This document shows positions 1 through 11,276 of a stretch of DNA of 64,000 bases, one piece after another. The stretch spans positions 13,014,501 to 13,078,500 of the forward strand of contig CM073596.1 of assembly GCA_037074705.1 (NCBI GenBank), written 5' to 3'. The position numbers and the translations under genes were made by a program. Source of the DNA: Zhengitettix transpicula. Lineage: Eukaryota > Arthropoda > Insecta > Orthoptera > Tetrigidae. Each line of letters begins with the position of its first letter. The first letter of the stretch is position 1. Under the pieces are notes generated by a model. The model saw nothing but the letters and a program-made list of their open reading frames with translations. It was not told the DNA's origin and did no database searches.

Positions 1-440
1 AATTATGCTATACATTTAACAGAAATTTATAAGATGTGTATGAGGAATGTAATGGTGTTGACGACGCCGAGGTTATAAGGCAGACAACACTTACAAAACA
101 AGAAATTCTAGAAGCGACATGGTGGAAGTATCTTACGGGTGTCGTATTTTGAGCGGCCGTGTCGTGCGCGGTCAACAGTCCCTTCCTCAATCCTAACCGC
201 TGATCGAGTAGGTATAAAGTTTTCCGAAGAACAACTTTATTAGTCTTGTTATCAACATTAAGTGAATGTAATATAAGTTTATAAATTATGAAACTTATCT
301 GGCTTTATAATTTCTATTTTTTATCTACAATATGTTCGAATTGGTAGTGATTTGTTTAATAAATATCCTTATAAAGATTTAATAATTTTAACAGTTATAT
401 TTATCTGACGTCCTTAAATAAATGAAAACATCAGCCTGCT
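1..440 (+). repeat. first copy of a local tandem duplication (~519-bp offset)
   Basis: Positions 1-440 align with 520-955 at an offset of about 519 bases. The match covers about 135 bases of flank (for example ATGGTGGAAGTATCTTACG at 119-137) and the left arm of a foldback element. The copies have diverged by substitutions and small indels, so the event is old. The stretch 441-519 between the two copies shows no feature I recognise. Confidence 0.8.
138..440 (+). mobile_element. left arm of a Mutator-like foldback element, right arm missing
   Basis: The start GGTGTCGTATTTTGAGCGGC matches the terminus of the complete copies at 657-1469 and 58525-59066. Homology runs about 300 bp through the CTTTATTAGTCTTG, GACGTCCTTAAAT and GAAAACATCA landmarks, then stops. 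No right terminal repeat follows before the second duplicate copy begins, so the element is truncated. It has no coding capacity. Confidence 0.7.
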
Positions 441-519
441 ACAGAAATGTCATGTGGTTTATAAATTTCATTATAACGATTGACCGTCATTGCACGCTGT
501 AGTTGTTAAATATTTAGAC

Positions 520-955
520 AATTCTGCTTTGCATTTAACATAAATTTATTATATGTGCATGAGGAATGGAATGGTGTTGAACGCACCGAGGTTATAAGGA
601 AGACAACACTTAAAAAACAGGAAATTCAAGAAGCGACATGGTGGAAGTATCTTACGAGTGCCGTATTTTGAGCAGCCGTGTCGTGCGCGGTCAACAGTCC
701 CTTCCGCAATCCTAACCGCTGATCGAGCAGGTATAAAGTTTTCCGAAGAACAACTTTATTAGTCTTGGTATCAACATTAAGTGAATGTAATATAAGTTTA
801 TAACAATTCTGAAACTTATCTGGCTTTATAATTTCAATTTTTATCTACAATATGTTCCAATTGGTAGTGATTTGTTTAATAAATATGCTGAGAAAGCATT
901 TTTTTTAACAGTTATATTTATCTGACGTCCTTAAATGAATTAAAACATCAACCTG
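520..955 (+). repeat. second copy of the local tandem duplication
   Basis: This is the partner of 1-440. It includes the same upstream flank (ending CTTACG at 651-656) joined to the same foldback arm. The join is identical in both copies, so the element was already inserted before the duplication. Confidence 0.8.
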
Positions 956-1469
956 TTTAGTTATAAATTTATTATTAATTTCAATTTTTAAACATTATAA
1001 TAGAAAAAATATTCTTAAATTTTCATCCCTAATCTATTAAAACCTCTTTAGGTGCTGTAAAGTAAATGAAATGATCTAATTTCAAAATCCGACTTTCTAA
1101 AATTCCAACAAAGCAAGATTTTACGAATATGGTAATTTATAACTAAACAGTTTGATGTTTTCATTTACTTAAGGACGTAAGATAAATATGACTGTTAAAA
1201 TATTTTTATCTTAATTGATCATTTATAAGAATATTCATTAAACTAATCACTACCAATTGGAACAGTTTCAACGTCATAGATAGAGATAGAAATTATAAAC
1301 ACAGATAAGTTTCAGAAATTGTTCATTAAACTGTATTACATTCACTTAATGTTGATACCAAGACTGATACAGTTGCTCTTCGGAAAACCTTATATTTCCT
1401 CGCTGAGCGGTCAGGATTGAGGAAGAGACTGTTGTCCGCTCAGGGCACGGCCGCTCAAAATACGGCGCC
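657..1469. mobile_element. non-autonomous Mutator-like foldback element with ~330-bp terminal inverted repeats
   Basis: The left end (agtgccgtattttgag) and the right end (ctcaaaatacggcgcc) are inverted copies. The arms match for roughly 330 bases each, including GTTCCAATTGGTAGTGATT on the left and its complement near 1240-1262. About 150 bp of non-palindromic core separates them. There is no transposase. Mutator-like elements typically have long inverted repeats and 9-10 bp target duplications. This copy shows no 9-bp duplication (left tatcttacg, right atctgaggg), probably because its left flank was duplicated together with the arm. Family membership is fixed by the copy at 58525. Confidence 0.75.
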
Positions 1470-2806
1470 ATCTGAGGGCCTTGACTCCACTTTCAGTTTG
1501 ACAATAACGTGTGACAGAATATTTTGAGTCATTTCTTCATCTTGGGTATTCAACCGTAGTAATATTAATAATTCGTTCGGTTTATTCATACGGTTATAAA
1601 AATATTTTGATTTAGAGAAGATGTGCCCTTCAAATTTAATTCACGATACTTGACATGGTCATTTAAATAAACGTGTCACGATTATAGATTTAAAGTCAGC
1701 GTTGCACTAATCAGAGAGAAGGTTTCGAGTAGAACACTCGCCTTTGGGCGTTTCTCTCTTACGGGAACAGTCGCGAGGGATTCGATTTCATGCGTCACGG
1801 TCGTGACGCCCAAAAGAGTTCGTAGGCGCTTATCGGGGAAACCGATTTACATAACAAAAATTTACACGACTTTTAGGAGGGAAGGGGGAAATTTGACCAG
1901 CAGGAATTCGGCGGCGTATCGCGTGCGCCGTCTCGTTGGTCACGACGCCGAGTCGTAAAGCAGAAAGCGACGTCTGCAATGGACGGCGACGTCGCACGAA
2001 AACCACTCGTCATCCGGACACGCTCCAGAGCGTCCAAGCGAGCAGATCCCCTACCGAATTGATGGTTTTTGTCCCTTTCTCTTTTTCCTGTCACTGCGAG
2101 GCGCCTGTCTTACCAGTTGCAATGTGCAGACGACACCCAAGATATCCGTCACTCGACTCGATACAGTCTACCTTCTGAGCCTAGCGGAATAGTTTCTTTT
2201 TATATCGTGATGTCAGTTCTGACCTGGGTCATGCGATTTCTCTTATCTGGTTCCGGCAGACTATTGTTAGCTTGCGGGTCCACTTTTACTGTCTCTCTTT
2301 TCTCGCAATTGCCATTTCATTAAACAGAACATCCCATATTATTCACTGTAAAATCAGATGTTGTATTGCGTCATCTAATCATTCAATACCATTAAATAGT
2401 GTCCCAAGAATTTTATTTATATTAGATAATAGGATATTTGAAATATAGAAAGTAAAAACATGAATATTATTTATTATTTCTGTTATTATGTCTTTAAAAA
2501 TATTTCCTTCCCGTTTAAGTGTAACTGTAATACCGTTGACGATCCTCAAATTTCACATTTTATCTTACCTGGAATTATTTTATTTGCCACGATTTTTTCC
2601 TTCTTATCCGAAACAAAATTATGAAGTAATGTATAGTTAATTATATTTGCTATCCTACACAGTCCAAAATACAATCACGGGACATTATCAGTAAGTCAAT
2701 ACGGTGTAATCAGTAGCTTTCGTCTTTTTTCCAAGGACATCCGTGTATGAAACAATATATTAGAAAACTCAAGGAAAAATAGACAAGGATGTATCATCAC
2801 AAAAAA
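1470..2806. other. unassigned sequence with a GC-richer island at about 1700-2330
   Basis: Overlapping short frames are open on both strands near 1873-2323, as expected from raised GC content rather than coding. I see no homology to a known family, no repeat copy elsewhere in the window and no convincing splice-bounded exon. The stretch 2340-2800 is plain AT-rich sequence. Confidence 0.3.
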
Positions 2807-3439
2807 GGAGCCGTATGTTGAGCGGCCGTGCCCTGTGCGGACAACAGTCCCTTCCTCAATCGTCCCTTCCACAATCCTGGCCGCTAAGCCAGCAGGTTTA
2901 AAGTTTTCTGAAGAGGAACTTTATCAGTCTTTATCAATTATTATAAATTATCATGCTTTTTTGGAATATTTAAAAACAAGGATTTGGACTTAGATCATTT
3001 AATTTATTTTACAACACCAGAAGAAGTCCTAATAAATTAGGAATGAATCTTTGAGAATTTTTTTTTCTATTAAAATGTTTAAAAATTAAAATTAATAATA
3101 AATGTATAACTAAACAGGTTGATGTTATCATTTATTTAAGGACGTCAGATAAACATAACTGTTAAAATATTTTTATCTTAATTGATCACTTCTAAGCATA
3201 TTTATTAAAAGAATCCCTATCAATTGGAACAGTTTCCATATTATAGATAGAGATAGAAATTTTAAATACAAATAAGTTTCAGAAACGTTATACATTAAAC
3301 TTGTGTTACATTCACTTAATGTTAAGACCAAGAAGGATAACGTTACTCCTCGGAAAACTTTATACCTGCTCGCTCAGCGGTCAGGATTAAGGAAGGAACC
3401 GTTGCCCGCTCAGGGCACGGCCGCTCAAGATACAACACC
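2807..3439. mobile_element. Mutator-like foldback element, complete, degenerate target duplication
   Basis: The left terminus ggagccgtatgttgagcggc and the right terminus gctcaagatacaacacc are inverted copies of the family end. The left arm carries an extra internal duplication (CAATCGTCCCTTCC near 2856-2870). The flanks cacaaaaaa (2798-2806) and aacaaaaac (3440-3448) agree at 7 of 9 positions, consistent with an aged 9-bp target duplication. No coding capacity. Confidence 0.75.
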
Positions 3440-5103
3440 AACAAAAACTATGTCGCTTCTAACTGGGGTTGAATCTGTCCCGATGTGAAAAAGGATGAAA
3501 GTGTATGATGACATTGTACTGACTTACAGAATATGTACCGTTATTGTATTTTGAGCTGTTAAGGATAATAAAAACTATTAATATGGAATAAAATACTCTC
3601 ATCTTTACTTAATTTAATTTCAACTATTCGCAAAACGATTCCTACACACTCTGGTTGAATATTCAAATTACGGTTCAAACTGTCAGTTTTGTCGGCCAAT
3701 AAATGTTTTACGTTTTTTTTTAACAATTATTGTTTTTATATTACGGTTCAACGACTGACAAGAGTTTTTCCAGGACGAGAGCCAGCGGGTTGCGTTTGGC
3801 CGACGCCGTGCGGGTGGGCGTGTTCTAAACACGTGCGTGTACTTGTTGCACAGTTTTACAGCGTCGTGCTCCTAATGACGGACCCCCGCATATTGTCCAA
3901 ATGTAACTGAACCACCAGCGCATTAATATGCCGAGCCCTTATGGGCCTTAAAGCCCCGCGAATAACAGCCCTTGCAACCTTCATCAGCGAGGGACTACGA
4001 TCTATTAATATTTTACAACCCCCACTCTCACTCGAGAACAGCGGGGTGACTCCTCCCAGGCAAATCTGCCGTAAATTCAATCTCCCCCGAGGCTCCTGTT
4101 AAAGAAGGAAATAAAATCTTTGGGGGGATGAAGAAAAAACTAGAAGAAAACATGTCCACAATTCGTGGACTACACCACTTCTCAGGCACCCTGTAGCGAG
4201 TTCTGTACTTGATTTTCAGTATCAGACCCTTCTATCCTTTGAACAAACACTGACGTGAATCCTCATAAATGTCCACCCCTTCGGAGAAAATCCTGTTAAT
4301 AGTGCGGCTTTTGGGGGGGTAGGGGGAATATGTCGGACTCACCCCTTTTCTCTTTGAAAAGTTGCCATGGATAATTTGAGGTGTTAGGGTGCAAATAAAA
4401 TAAACCTAAAAATTCATCGTTTTGCCATGCAAATTTTTATGCAAATGGAAGTGGACTTACCCCTTTAGCCGGGCTAATTGCACGTTTAAGGGTGAGGAGG
4501 GGTCGGTTCGACGCGGACCTCTGACACGTGTTGTCGGCGCCTTGAGAGATAAAAACAAGTTTGTAAGTCGTTCAGGAACAACCATTTGCAAGCGGAGGCA
4601 TTCAAATGAAGGTGCACACCTTACGCCAACTTTGCGCCGTTATCGTTCCAGATTATGGCACTCGACTGTGTACGGGGGAGTTTTCTAATCGCGGCCCGTT
4701 GTGTGCTTCGATGCTGTCATTCCTAAAAATGATGAACAGAGCCGTAAGGGAGCGGAAAGTGCGGAAGATTTGCCTCAAGCACACGTGCTTCATACGGGAA
4801 AAGCACACATTCGCCATTCTCCCTGAACAACAAGTATCGTATTCTGTACGTCACTGTCAAACCTCACACGTGAAACACACGCAACATTCAGCTATTTACA
4901 ACTTTTAGTCCTATAACCTGACTGTTAAACATGTTATTCGTAAAGATAAGTCAATGACAACAACGTATTATTTTTGATTCCTTCATTTTTATTTCCCGAC
5001 ATAATATACAGGCGGGTCATTTCTCCTGATATTTCCAGCCATCCAAAAAGTAAAGTTTCGGAAAGTTCTAAAATTATCTGTTTATTTTGGCAGTGATCTC
5101 TTC
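3440..5103. other. unassigned sequence with GC-richer islands at 3745-4090 and 4440-4870
   Basis: The short open frames here (for example 3856-4080 minus and 4606-4908 plus) have no recognisable domain and overlap frames on the other strand. CACGTG-type E-boxes occur near 4525 and 4781. These islands could be conserved regulatory DNA or old untypable repeats. Nothing firmer can be said. Confidence 0.25.
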
Positions 5104-5136
5104 GTTGACATTCTTTTTTACCGGGTAGTAGAAATA

Positions 5137-5306
5137 CGACGTTTCGTCGACAAACACCGTCGACATCTTCCTGGTGGAATGACTAGTCCGCGCGAAGTTT
5201 CTGCCTCTTTATACAGGTCGGTCTGGTGCGACGACCCTAGTGCTGGCTACTGATTGGCCACTAGCGGTTGTGCGGAGCGGGCGGCATCACACCCTCCACC
5301 AATCAG
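5137..5306 (-). promoter_or_regulatory. Penelope-like terminal module: CCAAT box, TATA box, hammerhead-like hairpin
   Basis: Read on the minus strand, a GGCCAATCAG motif (around 5251-5259) is followed about 40 bases later by TATAAAG (5207-5213). After that comes CAGGAAGATGTCGAC, a 7-base loop, then GTCGACGAAACGTCG (5137-5175). The order and spacing resemble the module at 18214-18335 on the plus strand. It lies immediately downstream of a PLE endonuclease C-terminus (5326-5508). Known: PLE terminal repeats carry promoters and hammerhead ribozymes. Inferred: this module is such an end. The hairpin has one extra base before stem II compared with a canonical hammerhead. Confidence 0.6.
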
Positions 5307-5325
5307 ACTATTTCTGCACCGAATT

Positions 5326-5508
5326 TTAGTCTGCGGCGGTCCTTGCTGACCTCACTAGAGGGTCACATGCATGGCTAAGGTGATAGCCGGTTTTTAGAGC
5401 CTCAAGTATAACTCTGTACCAATACCCACGAGTTTTGTTAAGCACCTTCGTATTACTGAAGCTTATTTTGTGCCCCGTGCTGATGACGTGTTCAGAAGCC
5501 GCTGATTT
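5326..5508 (-). pseudogene. Penelope-like element, GIY-YIG endonuclease C-terminal fragment
   Basis: The minus-strand frame contains KSAASEHVISTGHKISF, then TKVLNKTRGYWYRVILEALKT, then GYHLSHACDPLVRSARTAAD. This is the end of the PLE polyprotein: the usual KSAVAEH...TGHxI...TKVL...REAIEI series followed by a conserved (G)YxLSxAW-type tail. The segment between the REAIEI-like block and the tail is shortened. The reverse transcriptase and the catalytic GIY-YIG half are absent, and an A-tailed retroposon abuts upstream at 5567. The promoter/hairpin module follows at 5306-5137, in the order expected for a PLE 3' end. It is a dead fragment. The family call is strong for a sequence read by eye. Confidence 0.8.
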
Positions 5509-5566
5509 TGAAGGTCGTGTTTCTACTACGCCACCCGGTTGGAAAACCAAGAACTCTTTCAACAAC

Positions 5567-5690
5567 TAGTTCCCGGGGAAAACCTGCGGAAGTTAAGACT
5601 ACATGAGGTTAATCCATGTGGTGGCAACTCTCCTTTAAAAGCAAAGGAAGTGATTTTAAAGAGGGGATGCGGAAGGGTTATAGCGAGGTG
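5567..5690 (-). mobile_element. degenerate A-tailed retroposon fragment
   Basis: The sequence CTACATGAGG, TAATCCA, GTGGCAACTC, then GGGGATGCGGAAGGGTTATAG follows the 3' part of the family seen at 22758-22978 and 31339-31899, in minus orientation. It is strongly diverged, and I find no target duplication. Confidence 0.6.
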
Positions 5691-7555
5691 GCTGAAAGTG
5701 GACGTTTCTCCTTAATTTCCTTTCAAATAACGACTGAAAATAATCTGAATTTTTATCTCTCACACATTTAGAAAATAGTCGATGTGGACTGTTCCGCCAG
5801 CATCCCACAAAACCGCGGCCATCACTTTCCCTTGCCGATTTCGCCGCCTTCGGAGTCCGTTCGCCGGCTGAAACCGTCTGGGTTTTTTTTGTCTCTGGAG
5901 AGTTATGATGGATGTTTCTCCATCAGCTCTGCACCGACGTAGAAACTAGACACGGTTTCGAACAGAAAAATGCGGAAAAAGTCGCTAAAACAATCACTGG
6001 GAGGAAACGCGACATCAATTTTGCTAATATATTTACTGAGCCACGGTATACGATTCCTGCCTCAGAATATGTTCGCGAAATTTTCCTTGCCGATCACTCA
6101 ACTCCTTATGGTGATTTCTTTTATAATTTCTTCGCCACGTCACGTCAATCACGATGTTTATCGCTTGTGGATGTCCGACACCGTTCGATTTATAATTTGT
6201 ATTTTTAACAGTCCTTAACGCTGATGTTTTCGTGCCATGATTTTCATCCAATTCTGTTCAGGCTTCTTTCTTCTACCGGAATTTTACATTGATTGAAAAT
6301 AACTTTTTTGCCACCGTTAAAAATGACACTACGAAAAGATTGTGGTCGATTGAAGGAAGGGATTTGTCAAAAAAAACCTAATTTCAATATATTTGTACAT
6401 TAGTAGTTCTTCTTTGAATTTACTATTACCGTCATATTTATTTACTTTGACTCACCTAAAATTTCCGCTTAGAATAGGTTAAATCTACCGCATGGAAATT
6501 ATACAATATTCCACTTGTTTATTGGATAGCTACAGACTTAGATCTGGACTCGGTTAAAGGAAATTGGTGACAATGAGAGTGAATGACTTTTTCTGCATTA
6601 CACTCTTGAAATTTGTAAGTTTATTTTCCTTTTTTGTATTTTACGCTTCTCGAGTACTTGGTAGGACGGTTGTGCTCGTGAGGGGGACTCTGTCTGGTCT
6701 TGGCAGGCTCCAATCGGCGAGCGCCGCTCCTCGTCCTCGGGGGACACGTGGGCGACAATTGCGCAAGATGGCGGCGACGCCCGCGGGGTAGGCGTCGACA
6801 TCCGGTCGTAATTAAAGACGACGCCCCGGAGACGCTTTGCAATATAGCCAGCATCCCAGGCAGCCAGCACTCGGTTACAACTTCTTAAATTACGGGCCAC
6901 CAATCTGGACGCGTAATTACGCCCTGCAACTTACCACACGCGACAAAAACACCCAAAAATAAAATACGACGCGGAGGGGGGGAGGGGTCATTCTTCGCTC
7001 GCAGCGGGAACAAAAACCCTTGTGTCGGCGAGGGAAATCAGCATTTCACGCAGCACGCTTTTGGCGACCGATCGAACAACGACAAAAAAAAAGCCTATTA
7101 CTTTCCGACGTTACGACAAAGCAACAACCAATCAAAGCCACAGTCGACCTTTGACATACGTTTTCGGTGTTACATTCGTCTTGTGGTCACAGATGAGAAG
7201 GCACACCGGCTGAAACAAGCATAAACTATATTAACGCTGCAGGAACAAAACCATACAGAATTGGACGGAGTTATATATCGTATTTGGTAATGGTGTTTCA
7301 AACAAGCCTTGCGGGCTTTGAATTCTCGACAAAATAAATCTGTGTCCCCCTGATCGGAAAATTAAACACAAACTCGTGGTTTCTGTCATGGTACATAATT
7401 GAACATGCCTTTTTTTACGTATCCGTTGCAGCAGAATGGTCAAAGATTTCTCAATTTAAATGGAGAACAATTTACATTAAAATAAAATAAATAACATTTT
7501 GCGTATGGCATTCAGAAAAAAAAACAATACCGGAAGGACGTGGGACAAGTAACGA
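5691..7555. other. unassigned sequence; CpG-rich island at about 6690-7210
   Basis: The region 5691-6680 is AT-rich with short chance frames and no repeat partner that I can see. From about 6690 the sequence becomes CpG-rich, with CACGTG, CGCGTAATTACG and a G-rich run near 6976-6988. All long frames here overlap each other on opposite strands. Confidence 0.3.
6740..6789 (+). promoter_or_regulatory. candidate CpG-island promoter with AAGATGGCGGC motif
   Basis: Within the CpG-rich island the sequence CAAGATGGCGGCGACG (6764-6779) matches the well-known YY1/Pho-type element that often overlaps initiator codons. The ATG at 6768 would encode MAATPAG before a possible GT donor at 6788. This is a suggestion from pattern only: no downstream exon can be joined to it, and the island could equally be a non-promoter conserved element. 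Confidence 0.25.
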
Positions 7556-7559
7556 GAGT

Positions 7560-7816
7560 TTACATCCTCTCGACTATTCCTAATACAACTAATTTCTCTC
7601 ACCTCTGATTGCAGACTGCTAAATTTTAATTTCTTCCGTACTCAGCAATGTCTGATGGCTGACTGCCTCACTCCACCAACTTACGCGCACCAAGCCCAAA
7701 CAATACCTTGCCTGTTCATATACTCCTCCATTATTGTATCTTTGAGTTTTTGCCAGTAACAATTCCATTTCAATAGTTTATAATTATTAACTCTTAATTG
7801 CCCTTTAATTATTACA
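7560..7816 (-). mobile_element. LTR-like fragment, family 3, ending ATTACA at a (TA)n tract
   Basis: The complement of 10679-10935 is found here: GTCTGCAATCAGAGG-type, GGTGGAGTGAGGCAGTCAGCC-type and GGGCAATTAAGAGTTAATAA-type blocks match in order. The right end ATTACA at 7811-7816 is followed by ATATATATAT. The left end is not defined. No coding sequence. Confidence 0.55.
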
Positions 7817-7904
7817 ATATATATATATTAATATTATAGTTTCTCTATGGTTTTTCCCCGCACCACAATTAGTCGAATTTCGAGTAGGATATTCCTGGTT
7901 AACC

Positions 7905-7990
7905 TTTGGCTACCTACTTCTCCAGCATTACCCCTTTAAAATCGCTTCCTATGCCAGGAAAGGACACGTTGATGACCATAGTGTAGCCTG
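7905..7990 (+). mobile_element. degenerate A-tailed retroposon 3' end
   Basis: It shares GGCTACCTACTTCT, CCCCTTTAAAATC, TTCCTATGC and TGTAGCCTGTCA followed by a short A-run with the family copies at 11277-11499 and 31339-31899. Strongly diverged and 5' truncated. Confidence 0.55.
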
Positions 7991-8628
7991 TCAACGAAAA
8001 AAAAAATGTTATACACTCTTTGGAGTTTATCATAGTGAAACAGTCTATGGAGATCAATGTTAACTTAATTAAGTAAGATTAAATCATTTTGGCGCGAGTG
8101 TTGTCTCGGTTCAATAATTTTCAACAGTTCCGCTTATATCAGTTTGAGAATTGTTTTCCATAAATATATCTAAATGGTCCATGTGCGTATATTTATACTT
8201 GGATGTAATGAGGATGTGAATATGGAATTGGAAAACTATGTTCATTCATTTGGAGGTTCATTTCGACGTGAGGGGAAAACTGTAGCTTACCTTGCATTAG
8301 GCAGGTTAAAAAGAATTTCCGCGCGCAGCGATTTCAGTCTCAAGGTGAAACTATGAATATTCTGGTGAATAGAAACGAAACTATTATTATAGAAACTTAT
8401 ATAACCACTAAGAGAATATGATATATTTTAATTCCCAATTAAATTTCTATCGAAAAGGTTAATCATAATTACTAGCTACCCTATTGTCTTTCGCAAGACG
8501 GGAAAAAATGTAAAAATATTTTTAAAGGAGTGTTGCACAATTCAACTACGCGTTCAGTGGTCAAACAGTTGCTACAAAAAATATAGTACGGACTTTCGCT
8601 GTTAATTCCTAAATTATACTGACAATTT
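7991..8628. other. no recognisable feature
   Basis: AT-rich single-copy-looking sequence. The 60-codon plus frame at 8174-8356 has no recognisable domain and no codon signature that would set it apart from chance. Confidence 0.3.
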
Positions 8629-8671
<43 letters not shown>

Positions 8672-8687
8672 ATGTATATATATATAT
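8629..8687. repeat. (TA)n-(TG)n-(TA)n microsatellite
   Basis: A compound TA/TG dinucleotide tract that served as the left target of the LTR-like element beginning at 8688. Confidence 0.95.
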
Positions 8688-9588
8688 TGTAATACTAATT
8701 AAGAAGGCCATTAATTATTTAAATAATTTGGATTGTTTAGCAGTACAAATTCTTCAACAGACGACTATGACGGCGAGCTTTGTCGTGAACTGCGCGCATT
8801 GGAAGGAAGGTCAGTTGGTTGCAGTCTGGTGAATGTTATGGTCGAGAGAGGGAGCAGAATTTAAGACTACGATGTTTTAAAAATCAAAGTAAAAAGGTCT
8901 GGACGGAGAGACAAGTTATAAAAAACCTGCAAAGCTGAAACAAAAATTTTAGCGCCACGTTCAGATACATAGGCGTTACGAAATAACATTTTCCGTAGAA
9001 AGGCATTGAAATAATACGTCCGACTGTTGACCGGACGAATAATACAAGAACTACAACCGTGTGCTTTGATCAAGTGTAGAATCAGTGATTAATGGCCTTT
9101 TTAGTGAATCGTGTCCCCAAACTCCAAAAATAAGTCTGATACCAGCAGGACAGTTGTAAGTACAAACCAAAATAATTAAATTCTGTAAACGTTAATTAAG
9201 GGTATAGTCATATTTCGGTTCTTTTCATTTTGTTAGATTTCGTATTCCGTTCGTTTCAATTGGTTGAATTGTGAATTATTTAATGTATTATTTTTTATTG
9301 TTCTTACTTATCAAACCCAGTAAAGACCCTGAGAAAAAGAGTTATTAAATTTGATTGTTTGTGAAATATAAAATATTGTGTTTTACCTTGAACGCCACAA
9401 ATTATAAAATAAAAATATTTGTTTTGTAAATTTTGAAATTATTGAATTCGGCGTGCCAACATAAGGCAAATCATTTGTAAAACTAAATGAACACCTGTTG
9501 AAATATTCTTTGGCAAATTAAAAGTTTTATATCGTTATCATTTTGTTATTCATTTCAGTTTAATTAATCTTTTCTGTTAATCATTACA
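8688..9588 (-). mobile_element. solo LTR-like element, family 1 (copy d)
   Basis: The element runs from TGTAATACTAATT to TAATCATTACA. On the minus strand it begins TGTAATGATT, like the copy at 56380. It carries the family landmark as the complement of CTCAGGGTCTTTACTGGGT (9316-9335), and a GTCTGATACCAGCAGGACA block (9132-9150) matching the GGTACCAGCATTC block of other copies. The left flank is ATAT at the end of a TA tract. The right flank reads TTTTATATAT, so the 4-bp duplication is not intact. No gag or pol, so it is a solo LTR or a non-coding LTR-like element. Confidence 0.65.
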
Positions 9589-10642
9589 TTTTATATATAT
9601 ATTGGTCACACAAGTAGCTGTTAGTTCATTGTCCTTGTAGTTCAGTATGATACGAAAAATATTAATCAGTTGTTTATTTTATTTTTATGACATGGAGAAT
9701 CAAGATCGTTGTATACATATTTCAATCCAGATTTTTTTCGTAAATTTTCTGTCCAGTATTCCCGTCCTTGACGAGTTCTGCACTAAATCGGGTACATTTC
9801 AGCTTTTCCGGATGACAAGTCTTTTTTTTTTCCTGTTAGGGTTAAGTGTGCGAACGAGCGAGCCCGGTGAAATACTGCCGTCTTAATACGGGCTCTTTAG
9901 GGGCTCGGTCAAGACACTGCCTACGAGCCCATAAATCCTCCCGCACGGCCATTCCCTCAGACCTCGGAAGCAATCGATTCCCGGGCGAGGTTAAAAATTT
10001 CGGCGGTCCCTCTCTCCACCATGTCCACATAATTTATATGGTGGAAGTTCCGCCGGCGACAAGTTGGCCGGTCGCCCACCAACTTAATATCTTAAATGAA
10101 TTCCGTGAAATGGATTTCAGCTGTAGTAGTAGGTCGTGAATTTTATCTGATGGATTACGTCTACCGTAAAATGTATTACTTGCTCCGTATAACGTTAAAG
10201 TTCTTGTTATTACATCTGATAGACTTTCTCAAAATTCAATCGATCCAGACGCAAGCCAAGCCGCTTAACACTGGCCATAATATCGTCATCATCGTATAAC
10301 GACAAATTATGTCCCTCTTACTGCCCCTCTGTAATGCAGAAATGCGATATAGCTTGAGAGAAAATAGACCACATCATCTTAAAAATTGGTGGAATTATCA
10401 AGGTTATTTTTGCCATAATAAAGTGTACCCAACGTTTTGAATTAATTGTGACAACACATCGTGTTGAAAGCTGACTACCTAAACGAAATTTCTGAAATTC
10501 TACTTATTAAAAGCGATCATAAAACCATTAATATGAAACCATCTTAAAATCTATGACCTACGTTTAAAAGCTTTGATGTGGCATCTTTACATTTCTCCAT
10601 GTTTAATTTTTAAATTTCTATTGCTCGACAAATACCAACTAG

Positions 10643-10646
<4 letters not shown>
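9589..10646. other. unassigned sequence with a GC-richer island at 9842-10090
   Basis: Frames 9842-10030 (-) and 9846-10139 (+) overlap on opposite strands over the island, so neither is credible as a gene. The island reads as low-copy DNA with balanced composition in AT-rich surroundings, and could be a conserved non-coding element. Confidence 0.25.

Positions 10647-10678
<32 letters not shown>
10647..10678. repeat. (TA)n microsatellite, target of an LTR-like insertion
   Basis: A pure AT dinucleotide run ending CATAT immediately before the TG of the element at 10679. Confidence 0.9.
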
Positions 10679-10935
10679 TGTATTAATTAAAGGGCAATTA
10701 AGAGTTAATAATTATAAACTATTGAAATTGAATTGTTACCGACAAACACACAAAGATACAATAATGGAGGAGAATATAAACAGGCAAGGACTTTGCACGC
10801 GTAAGTTGGTGGAGTGAGGCAGTCAGCCATGAGACATTGCTGAGTACGGAAGAAATTTAAATTTAGCAGTCTGCAATCAGAGGCGAGAGAAATTAGCTAT
10901 ATAAGGAATAGTCGAGAGGATGTAAAACATTAATA
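10679..10935 (+). mobile_element. LTR-like fragment, family 3
   Basis: It begins TGTATTAATTAAAGGGC directly after ATAT and matches 7816-7560 in inverted orientation for about 255 bases. The homologous part ends near GTCGAGAGGATGTAAA (10912-10927). The true far end of the element is not visible in either copy. No coding sequence. Confidence 0.55.
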
Positions 10936-11276
10936 CGTAAAGTAGAAGCAGGCAGCAGTAAAAACGACAGAAAGTGTTTGTAAGCTAAAAAGTGGAGTCA
11001 AGCCTTTCCCATCCGCCACCTATCTCCGGATTTATTTAAACCAAACCCTCACATCCGACTCCTCAGGAAAATGCGTTACCTTATGATTTAACCTTATGAA
11101 ATTCGTACGCTCCAGAACTGGCTCCAGTTATCCTAAAACCCTCCTCCACACATAAAAAAAATCCTTCATCCGGTCTGTAATAGACTACAGGCTGCATATC
11201 GTTCCAACTCTCTCTCTCTCTCAGTCACGTCACCATCAGTCTCTAATGGTCATGGAAAAGAGAATTCTCCACTTCT

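Noticed and set aside
5251..5306. host gene promoter from the CCAAT boxes
   Set aside because: The boxes lie in a PLE end module repeated at 18214-18335, so an element-borne promoter explains them better.
8688..9588. DNA transposon with ATTGTAAT inverted repeats
   Set aside because: The inverted match is only 6-8 bases, as expected for LTR ends (TGTAAT...ATTACA). With the 4-bp ATAT duplication of sister copies, an LTR is the better reading.
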